The notes under the pieces are model-generated. The model did no database searches. It saw only the letters and a program-made list of their open reading frames with translations, and was not told the DNA's origin. Positions 35,828 through 45,000 of a stretch of 64,000 nucleotides of DNA are shown here, in pieces; within the stretch, counting starts at the first letter, position 1; each line of letters starts with the position of its first letter. The position numbers were made by a program, and so were the translations under genes. Source of the stretch: Phanerodontia chrysosporium (taxonomy: Eukaryota > Basidiomycota > Agaricomycetes > Polyporales > Phanerochaetaceae); assembly GCA_001910725.1 (NCBI GenBank), contig MJGA01000017.1:496001-560000 (forward strand). The letters run 5' to 3'.

Positions 35828-37234
35828 ATGGCCACCGAAACACAGTTGGAAACCGAAACACGCCAAGAGACAAACACGATACAGAACCTCGACGACTTAC
35901 CCGTCGAACAATTACTCGCAGCAGTGGCACAACGAGTCGGGTTTCAGGGAAACCCTAATGGCATATCCGTCGCATTATTCCAACAAGCCATAAACCAGGC
36001 CGCGAACTCGAGCGGAACATGGTTCACACACTACGGAAACCTCGGTCAAGGAAGCGGAAGCAACCCCTCGGGAGGAGGAGGAGGTAATCCTCCAGGAGGA
36101 GGAGGAGGTAATTCCCCAGGAGGAGGAGGCAACGGACCGCAACCTCCATCCAACCTCGACCAGAATGTCTTAGCAGCCTTCACAGCGGCAATACGGGCCC
36201 TCGTACCACAAGACGAACAGATGACACCTCCGTAAGAATTCACTGGAGAGGCCGAGAAGGCTCGCGACTTCGTCCACCAATGCGAAATGTACTTTAGAGC
36301 CAAAGCCTCCAAGTTCCCCACCGACGAATCCAAGATCCGCTACTTCGACTCAAGAATGAAGGACGAAGGAAAGAAGTACCCTAGAAGATGGGCCACCATG
36401 CGAGAGCGAATCTACTTACTCAGTGGATTCCCCACATGGGACAAGCACAAGGCAGACTTCCTTGACACGTACCAATCACCAGACCCTAGAGCGGAAGCTA
36501 TGAGCAGGCTCCATGCCATTACGCAAGGCGACAGATCCGTCCACGAATTCAATGTGGAATTCAATACCCTTCTCGCCGAAGCAGGTGTCATTAACCCCGA
36601 CGTTGATGAATCCATGGCACAACAATATGTACGCGCCCTCGATCATAAACTCGTCGACAAACTCCTCCTCGTTGTACCGGATCACGCCCCTCTATCCCTT
36701 TGGCAGAATCATGCCCTCATCATCGACAATAGAAGACGTATTGTCAAATCAATCCGGCAGCGTAAAGACCACACGCACTACTCCAATCATTCCACCACTT
36801 CCAACTCCAACACTACGTCCACTCCTGATCCCAATGCAATGGAGATCGACGCCATCACCACCAGGAAGACTGGAGTCAAGTGCTACAATTGTAGACGAGA
36901 AGGGCACATTGCACGAGAATGCCGAGCTCCACGCCGTAACCAAGAGCAGAACGAACAAGGCAACGGGCGTGGACAAGGAAGGAGCAACCCCGGACGAGGC
37001 GGATTCACACGCCAATTTACGTCAAACCGGGGCAATAATCGAACCCAGATCAGGGCAACACAAGTCGAAGGAAAGGACGAAACCAACGAAGGAACCTCTA
37101 ACACGAACCAAGTTGACATCAATGCTGTCATGGCCTTGTCCATGCAGCAATTCGACGAACTCGCCACTCGCTATTATTCAACGCGCTCGAAGACCAACGA
37201 CAATGAGACCACGGAGACTCAGAAGGATTTTTAA
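35828..37234 (+). pseudogene. element A gag, with in-frame stop
   Basis: Gag from the first ATG of the element to TAA at 37232-37234, about 468 codons. The N-terminal part holds LPVEQLLAAVAQRVGFQG and a Gly-rich repeat (GGA units at 36063-36133). TAA at 36233-36235 interrupts the frame, which goes on without shift into the retroviral-type Gag core (RDFVHQCEMYFRAKASKFP ... WPTWDKHK-like region) and ends with the knuckle CYNCRREGHIAREC and an Arg/Gly/Asn-rich tail. The stop is not at a homopolymer, so it is a better candidate for a real inactivating mutation than the frame gaps elsewhere. It overlaps pol by 28 bases in the -1 frame. Confidence 0.85.
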
Positions 37235-38761
37235 CTAAGAGGATGACGCCGGCTGTCACTCCTCAAAGATACTCGATTCATTCTGTATTGGTGGCAGATA
37301 TGCAAGCGCAATCGATAAATATTCCTGTCATCATCAGAACGAGTACAAATGCCGGAACCACCAAGGCTCTCATCGATTCGGGCGCGCAGGGCAAGTTCAT
37401 CGACCGATCTCTGGTACGAAAGCTCGGGTTACAAGAACATCCAATGGAGAAACCAATAGCAGTATACAACGTCGACGGAACACCGAACAGGATAGGGAAC
37501 ATCAGAAACTACGTTAACGCCGAAATGGTAATCAAGGGCAAGACCATGAAGGAACGACTTCTCGTCACCCATCTAGGGAAACAAGAATTAATCCTTGGAT
37601 TTGACTGGCTGCAAAAGCATAATCCAAGGATTAATTGGAAAACAGGCTTGATCAACTTCACCCCCCGAACAATTCTCATTGACGACGAAGCCGATCCAGA
37701 AGGACGAATCATACAGGTAGCCACACAAGAAGAAGAGGCCCTTCTACGCACACATTTATTAGTCGAACGAGGTGGAGGAACACTTCCAACTAGAGGAAGT
37801 GACGAAGCAGCTGGATACGATATCTCCTCTGCCGAGTCAATCGTCATTCCACCATGGAGTCGCATGAAGGTCCGGACAGGACTAAAGATCACTCCTCCCG
37901 CTGGCACATACGCTCGCATAGCTCCAAGAAGCGGGCTAGCATCAAAGGGAATCGACGTTGCCGCGGGAGTGGTAGACCGAGATTACACAGGCGAAATCAT
38001 GGTCATACTGGTCAACAACACCAAGGAACCATTCCAAGTACAACCTGGGGATAGAATTGCGCAAATAATCCTAGAAAGGATTATGCAGCCAGAGGTCAAG
38101 GAAGTCACTAACCTCACGCAAACCACCCGAGGAAACAAAGGCTTTGGGTCCACTGGTTTGGGACCGTCTTTTCAACGGCTTCTACACGTCACGATAGGTG
38201 CAATACGCATGGCGACCCATCCTGAATGCCCTCCACAATTCCAAGTCACCTCATCCGACTACGTTAACCAGGATGAAGAAGTGACAGAAGACTTTGTGCT
38301 AGCATACACACCAGGCAAACATGAAGTATGGGTTCGCGCCATTGAAACCACAACTGCACAAGCAATTCACGACCTGTACATCAACGCGAAGGTCAATCCG
38401 GCAATGACATTAGCACAGGAGGAAGGATCGCAGAAGAAAGCAGCCTACATTCCAGACTACCTCGATGAATTCAAGGAAGTCTTCGAGAAAAAGGCAGCTG
38501 AACGCTTCCCAGAATCAAGACCATATGATCATGCCATTGACCTCAAGCCAGATTTCATCCCCCGAGACTGCAAAGTGTACCCATTATCGCCGTTGGAAGA
38601 GGAGAAGATGAATGAGTTTATCGATGAAAACCTACGCAAAGGGTATATCCGGCCAAGCAAGTCTCCAATGGCATCACCATTCTTCTTCGTAGGAAAGAAG
38701 GATGGCAGTCTGCGACCATGCCAAGATTACAAATATTTAAACGAAGGGACCATCAAGAACG
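37207..38761 (+). CDS. element A pol, first part: protease, dUTPase, start of RT
   Basis: Open from 37207 (first ATG 37243), -1 frame relative to gag. The aspartic protease is at about 37370 (TKALIDSGAQGKFIDRSL). A full trimeric-type dUTPase follows: AAGYDISS, ARIAPRSGLASKG, GVVDRDYTGE with the catalytic Asp, PGDRIAQIILE, RGNKGFGSTG (about 37790-38160). Then the RT fingers (YIRPSKSPMASPFFFVGKKD, LRPCQDYKYLNEGTIKN). The frame is cut by element B after IKNV and resumes with YPLPLISELL at 46867; the frame is preserved across the insertion. Confidence 0.93.
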
Positions 38762-39361
38762 TGTCACAGTTTTTCGTCTCAACCCTTAGGGTTAGGGGCA
38801 GCAGGTGACAAAAGCGATTACTCCGAACTGTGACATGCAGAAGCGCTGGAGTGACAGCCCTAGGCTCGGGGCTGGTCACGTGATACGGCGGTCACGTGAT
38901 GCGCACACGTGCGGTATCCCAGGGTCACATGGTCGAAGGTCTAGAAGCAGGCAAGGGTCTGGAAGCGCCGAGACACTCCGGAATGGACTAGAAAGCCCTG
39001 GAGGTCTCTGGACAGGTCCGGACAGTGCTGGAACGTTCTGGAGGTTTCTGGGACATCGTAGGAACATTTAGGAACGTGTAGGAGAATGTAGGAATGCCTG
39101 TAGGGCACTAGCCAATAGCGTAGTAGGTATTAGATAGCTAGGACCCTGAACACCGGTCCCTGGGGACCTGGTGCACATGTATATAAACCCTGAGGGCTGG
39201 GGGTGCCTCCCCAGCTTCAATCTCATCGCATCTCACCTCTCTAGGCTCTATACCTCGTCTTCGAGCTTGGCTACACCCTTTGTAGTCCAAGTAAACCTTT
39301 GCCAGTGAGTATTGCTGGTTGGTTTGGTGTATAGGCGCTAGGGCAGCGCATTTTTGTGATA
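38762..39361 (+). repeat. element B 5' LTR
   Basis: 600 bases. U3 has three CACGTG boxes (38877-38882, 38893-38898, 38906-38911), repeated TCTGGA/GGACAGGTCCGGA-type words, and alternating GAA/TTC units with 2-base spacing (39031-39048, third unit GAG), which fits a heat-shock element. The TATA box TATATAAA is at 39180-39187. No ATG from there to the end. Confidence 0.95.
38877..39048 (+). promoter_or_regulatory. element B U3 control region: three CACGTG boxes and HSE-like array
   Basis: Three CACGTG palindromes within 35 bases, two of them inside the repeat GGTCACGTGAT, can bind bHLH factors such as Cbf1-type proteins. About 130-150 bases upstream of the TATA box, GAACGTTCTGGAGGTTTC shows three perfect and one imperfect nGAAn unit in alternating orientation. 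Both are copied in the 3' LTR (+7500). Confidence 0.55.
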
Positions 39362-39667
39362 GAAGATTGAAGCTAGCCAACCTACTCCACCTTTGGTGGC
39401 CTAGGTTATTGCTTTGGGTTCTGGGGGCTTGTTTGAACAAGTGCTTTTGCGCTTTGTTCAGTTTTCTGCCGATCCACAGGCGTAAGTGGGCACTATAGTA
39501 CCTTTTTAGGTACAGACAGGGGAACGTGGTGTAACCCACCTCAGAGGGCTTTGCCTGCGGACGAGTAACCCCTGTTGTAGTGCTGGACTAAGGGTGTAAT
39601 ACCCTGTCCAACCAGTTTTAGCTGTGTGGCGTGGAAACCCACAGTAATACCCCTTTCTCTTCGTTGA

Positions 39668-40483
39668 GGGTTGGCTGGCAGGAAAGCCTTGCGCTTTGCC
39701 TGTGTGGAGAAGTTTTCTGGCTTGTGTACACAGGCTGACCCGTGTTTACCAGTGCCTAAAGCTGCTAAGAACCGTTTTGTCCTTGCTAAGGACGAGAGCT
39801 CTGGCAAACCCTTGCTTGAGCGCATCAAGATCTCGAACCTTCACCGCTTCAAAGACGTTGGGAAGCCGCGCCCTGCGTACAAACCTCGCACTACACCCTA
39901 CACCCCTGTCCCTGGTCGTCGTGAAAGGCTTGCTCGTGAAGCAGACTTGAACGACTTCAAGCACCAGCTTCAGCTCGAAGACTATCGCAACGAACAGCGC
40001 AAGCGCCGCCTACTCGATCGCATCGCGAACGCCCCTCCCCCTCTCCCCCTCATCGAGCGTATTGAACCTCCCCCTACTCCCCCTATCGAAGTCAAACCCA
40101 TTCCCAAGGACCTTCGCTTCCACACCAACACTCAGGTCCATCAGCTGCGCGACTACGGACGAAAGTTCAACGGCGCCCTTAACCACTTGGGTCCGTTCTT
40201 TCAGAAGCTAGACGAGCAGCGTTTTCGAGTTGGGTTGACTGAACACGAGCTCTACATCTTGGGCTTGTTCAAGGAGAGGTTCGACAACATTCGCAAACAC
40301 CTTCAGACCATCGTCGAGACGAAGGAGTACACCACGAGGGAGTGGAAGAAGATTTCGAGGGATTTGAAGAAGGCAGGCGCACATAGCTTCGCTGAGCTTA
40401 AGCCCCGCTTCACTGAGCATTGCAGGGAGCTGATTCAGGAGTTGGGTGAAGATTGGTTGTTTTTGGAGAAGAACCTCGATTAG
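39668..40483 (+). CDS. element B leader ORF without any ATG (271 codons)
   Basis: Open from after TGA (39665-39667) to TAG (40481-40483), ending 29 bases before the gag ATG and in a different frame. It contains no Met codon, and no ATG exists in any frame from the TATA box (39187) to 40512. The predicted protein looks real: a basic N-terminal half, a proline-rich hinge (about residues 118-140, PPPLPLIERIEPPPTPPIEV), then an amphipathic helical half (GLTEHELYILGLFKERFDNI, TREWKKISRDLKKAGAHS, FTEHCRELIQELGEDWLFLE). TTG at 39671 or another near-cognate codon would have to start it. I recognise no domain. The coding nature is inferred from length and composition only. Confidence 0.55.
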   Translation, partial: GLAGRKALRFACVEKFSGLCTQADPCLPVPKAAKNRFVLAKDESSGKPLLERIKISNLHRFKDVGKPRPAYKPRTTPYTPVPGRRERLAREADLNDFKHQLQLEDYRNEQRKRRLLDRIANAPPPLPLIERIEPPPTPPIEVKPIPKDLRFHTNTQVHQLRDYGRKFNGALNHLGPFFQKLDEQRFRVGLTEHELYILGLFKERFDNIRKHLQTIVETKEYTTREWKKISRDLKKAGAHSFAELKPRFTEHCRELIQELGEDWLFLEKNLD

Positions 40484-40512
40484 TTTTTGTATCTGCGCGT
40501 TTTTGAATCAAG

Positions 40513-42093
40513 ATGTCGCTCAATTCAAATCCTGTTGACTTTGGTTTGCGTTCTGCTTCGAGTTCAAGTGGCATGGACCCTTGGGGAGCGTTAGAACTTG
40601 GCTCTATGGCTGAGGGAGGCCCTACCCCAGTTTTGGCCGCTGCGCCGCTTTCGACCTCTTACGAAGAGTACAGCCAGTCATGGGTACAAGCCGCTCAGGA
40701 AGGACTGACTCCTGGCGACTTTAAGGCCCTCGTTGACAGCCTGGGTAACTGGGTAAAGGCTGAGATAGCTCAAGTAAGGTCGGAAATGGGTTCAGAAGTC
40801 CTTCGCTTGAAGGAGGCCCTTCGCAAACGCAAAACCGAGGCCAAAACACTTCAGGAGCAGATAGACACCCTTGAGCAGACTAGACAGCACTTGTCTGCGC
40901 AGATAGCAGAGGCTCAGAACCAAAATCGTGTTTTGCAGAACGCTATGCAGGTGCTGAAGCAGGAGAACGAGAACTTGAAAGTGTTGGTTCAGCAAGGCAC
41001 TAGTGGAGGCAACGTTGGGTTGTCTCAGTCTTTGTTCCCTACCATGAAGGAGCCTGACACCTTTAATGGTGATAAGGCTAGCAAGCTGGATGACTGGCTC
41101 GAGTCGATGGCACTCTGGTTGCGCCACCGTGGCGTAATGGACGACGAAAAGAAGATAGAGACGGCGATGACTTACCTGCGAGGTTCAGCAAAGAAGGTCA
41201 TGCAAGAATACTTCGACAAGGTGGCAGACTCCAAGCCCCTTGGTACTTGGACCAACTTTGTGAACGAACTCCAGAAAGGATTCCAACAGACCGACAAGAA
41301 GGACAGGGCAAGGGCAGAGTTTGAGCAGCTTGTCAGCAAGAAAGGAACGAACGAGAAGACTTTTAACGAGTTTGCTGCTCGTTTCCGCTCGCTGGCTCGC
41401 CAAACTGGCTTCTCCAACGAAGAACTGTTGGTCAAAGCCTATGCCCATACCCCTCGTGCCGCCGCCGATGTACTGGCAGCCCGTGGTCGTGCTCAGTGGG
41501 CTACGACCTGGGATGGTTGGTTGAAGGATGTTCAGGAGATTCTGCAGGATCAACGTCTCTTGACGGGCACCGTACTCTCTGGACAGCCTCAGTCGTCGAA
41601 AGACCCTGACGATATGGATGTCGACGCCTTGAAGAAGGGCTCAGCCCAGGGCAAAGGCAAGACAGCCAAAGTTCAGAAGGTTGCCATGTCGTTCGAGGAG
41701 GCGAAGAAGAAAGGCTGCTGCGCTCAGTGTGGAGGCAAAGGCCACATCGCCAAGGAGTGTCCATCGAAGAAGAACAACTCAGGTTCTTCGACGTCGTCGA
41801 GTAAAACCACCAATGCACCGGTGGCCAGTTCGTCAAAGGCTTCGTCTTCAAAGGGAAAGGAGAAGGATAAGGGCTCTCGCCACACGAAGAACAGTGTGCG
41901 CGAGGTGTACGCCAGCGACTCGGAGAGATTCCAGGAGGTAGCCTCTGACGAGGAATCGAGCTCAGATAGCTCAGAAGAAGAAGATACCCCCAAGACCAAG
42001 CACAAGAAGAAGTCATCTTCGAAGGAGAAGGCGCAGAAGATTAACCGCGTGGTATTCTCAGACGATGAGGATTTTCTGCAGGGACCGATGTAG
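40513..42093 (+). CDS. element B gag
   Basis: 526 residues from the first ATG of the transcript. Low-complexity N-terminus; a heptad coiled coil at about residues 80-160 (RKRKTEAKTLQEQIDTLEQT...); Gag core with FNGDKASKLDDWLESMALWL and the FNEFAARFRSLARQTGFSNE block; knuckle CAQCGGKGHIAKEC; Ser/Lys/acidic C-terminal tail. Its end overlaps the pol frame (42069-42093), which lies in -1. Confidence 0.93.
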   Translation: MSLNSNPVDFGLRSASSSSGMDPWGALELGSMAEGGPTPVLAAAPLSTSYEEYSQSWVQAAQEGLTPGDFKALVDSLGNWVKAEIAQVRSEMGSEVLRLKEALRKRKTEAKTLQEQIDTLEQTRQHLSAQIAEAQNQNRVLQNAMQVLKQENENLKVLVQQGTSGGNVGLSQSLFPTMKEPDTFNGDKASKLDDWLESMALWLRHRGVMDDEKKIETAMTYLRGSAKKVMQEYFDKVADSKPLGTWTNFVNELQKGFQQTDKKDRARAEFEQLVSKKGTNEKTFNEFAARFRSLARQTGFSNEELLVKAYAHTPRAAADVLAARGRAQWATTWDGWLKDVQEILQDQRLLTGTVLSGQPQSSKDPDDMDVDALKKGSAQGKGKTAKVQKVAMSFEEAKKKGCCAQCGGKGHIAKECPSKKNNSGSSTSSSKTTNAPVASSSKASSSKGKEKDKGSRHTKNSVREVYASDSERFQEVASDEESSSDSSEEEDTPKTKHKKKSSSKEKAQKINRVVFSDDEDFLQGPM

Positions 42094-45000
42094 AGTCTGC
42101 GACATCTGGTCCGTTTTTAGATTTCCTTTACCCTCCCGACTCAGTAGAATGTATTAGATCAGTTTTGGAATCGAGAAAAGTCTCTAGTTTACCCTCTAAA
42201 TCGAGCTTTATCGTTCCAGTAACTTTGAGTCAGGGTAAGGAAATCAGAGTGCAGACTACCGCGCTGGTTGATTCAGGGGCCTATGCTGTGTTCATTAGCC
42301 ATCGCTTCGTCAAGAAGCATAAGCTGAAGACGAACCAGCTGGCCAGGGAGATACGCGTTTACAACGCAGATGGCTCCAGGAACAAGTGTGGCAGTATTGA
42401 GGAGTACGCTTGGCTCGACGTAGCCGTAGGGGACCATGTCTCCAGACAAGCATGCCTCATTACAGATCTGGGTGGAAAGGACATGTTCCTCGGCTTTAGC
42501 TACTTGAAGAAGCATAATCCCGAGATAGATTGGGATAAGGGCGAGTGGAAGTACTCCAGATGCCCAGATTCTTGTCGCTTTACCAGCCACAAGGCTCAAG
42601 TAGCGCAAGCAGAGCTCGAAGAACCTATGGATGAGGACTTCGAGGAGGAAGAAGAGGAGCCTTGGCTCCAGTGGGTCGACCCTTCCACCCCAGATGGCCG
42701 CGTTTTGGCATTAACTTGCCGGAAGATCGCAGCGATGTGCAGTATTCGTTCGCTGGAGGGAATCGAGGGCTGGGAGCAGCTTGTCCCTGCACAGTATCAA
42801 GACTATGGGGACGTGTTTTCGAAGCGTGCAAGCGAACGGTTACCCGTACGAAAGCCTTACGACCACGCTGTCGAGTTTATCGACGGAGCTACCCTACCTC
42901 GACCAGCTCGTAATTACTCGCTGTCGCCAGAAGAGAGGAATTCTCTGGACGAGTGGATTCAGGAGAATCTCGCCAAGGGATACATCAGACCAAGTAAATC
43001 CCCGCTGGCAGCACCAGTCTTTTTCGTGAAGAAGAAGGACGGTTCATTGCGCTTGGTGCAGGACTACAGAAAGCTGAACGAAGTCGTTAAGAAAGACCGC
43101 TTCCCTATACCCAAGATCTCAGACCTTATAGATCGACTATCTAAGGCTAGTATATACACCAAGATTGACCTTAGATGGGGGTATAACAACGTCAGAATCA
43201 AGGAAGGAGACGAGTGGAAGCTGGCCTTCATCACACCTTTCGGTTTATACGAACCTACAGTGATGTTCTTCGGCCTCAGCAATGCACCAGCAACCTTTCA
43301 GCGCATGATGAACCATATTCTCGACGATCTGATTCGAGAAGGGCATGTCATGGTCTACCTAGACGACATTCTCATCTTCACGAATGACTTGGACCACCAT
43401 CGGCGATTAGTTCGCGAGGTATTGCAGCGGCTACGCGACAATGACCTGTTCGCTAAGCCAGAAAAATGCTTCTTCGAGACGGATAGCATTGAATACCTCG
43501 GAATGATCATCAGCAAGGGGTCGGTTCAGATGGATCCATCGAAGGTAGATGGCGTTTTATCTTGGCCCATACCCAAAAGGGTCAAAGATGTCCAGGCTTT
43601 CCTGGGTTTTGCTAACTTCTACCGACGGTTTATTCGAGACTTTGGCAAGATTGTTCGCCCATTGTCAGAGCTTACCCGCAAAGGCAAAGAGTGGGAATGG
43701 GGGCCTGAGCAGCAGGATGCCTTCGATACACTCAAAAGAGCGTTCACTACTGCGCCTATTCTCAAGATTCCAGACGACGAGCACCCTTTTAGGCTCGAAT
43801 GCGATTCGTCAGACTTTGCTACGGGGGCTGTACTTGAGCAACTGGGCGAGGATGGCCTTTGGCACCCTGTCGCGTTTTACTCCAAGGCGCTAGGCGTACA
43901 TGAGCGCAACTACGAGATATACGACAAGGAGATGCTAGCCATCATCCGCGCATTGAAGGAATGGCGCCACCACTTGGAGGGACACCCTCTACCATTCGAC
44001 ATATGGTCAGATCACCAGAATTTGACCTATTTCCGCAAGGCGCAAGACTTGACGCGACGCCAAGCACGTTGGAGTCTTTTCCTCACACGTTTCCACTTCA
44101 AGTTGGAGCACAAGCCTGGAAAGACGATGAAGCGGGCTGATCCAATGTCCAGGAGGCCAGATCATGAATTGGGGGTGGATTGCGACAATCGTGAAAAAGT
44201 CCTTTTGAAGCCAGAATATTTCGCGATTCGAGCCATGCAACCAACCCATTCATCGATAGTGGACGATAGCAAACTGCTAGAAAGGATCAGAAAAGCCCTG
44301 CTGGACGACGAAGTCACCAAGTCGTACAAAGACCTGATGTTGAAAGGACCAAGAGAGTTCGGGAAGGACTTAGCGGAATGGCACCTCGAGGACGGGCTAC
44401 TACTGCACCGAGGCAAGGTGTATGTGCCCAAGGACGACGAGATTAGGGCGGATCTACTCAAGTTACACCACGACTTCCCTGGGGCTGGACACCCTGGACG
44501 ATGGAAGACGTTGGAGTTGCTGTCGCGCAACTACTGGTGGCCAGGAATGTCGGTTTACGTCAAGAAGTACGTCGCAGGTTGCGAAGTTTGCCAGTCGCAT
44601 AAAAACGTCAACCAGAAGCCTGCTGGCCTGCTACAACCGAACGAGGTTCCGTCGGAACCCTGGGAGATAATCTCATGCGATATGATCACGGACTTGCCTG
44701 AGTCGGACGGTTACAACGCTATCTTCGTAGTCGTTTGCCGCTTAACCAAGCGAGCACATTTCCTCCCCATCACCAAGGAGTTTTCAGCCAAGGATCTGGG
44801 AAATTTGCTCTATGAGCGTGTTTGGCCTTTGCACGGCCTACCCAGACAGATCATTTCGGATAGAGGAACGCAGTTCGCCGCGAAACTCTTCCAGGAATGG
44901 TGCAGACTCCTGGGGATCAAGTCAGCAATGACTACAGCGTTTCACCCTCAGGCAGACGGTCAGACCGAGCGAGTTAATCAGTCATTGGAGCAATATCTGC

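Noticed and set aside
36063..36133. GGA microsatellite
   Set aside because: It is part of the gag frame and encodes a Gly-rich spacer; not a separate repeat feature.
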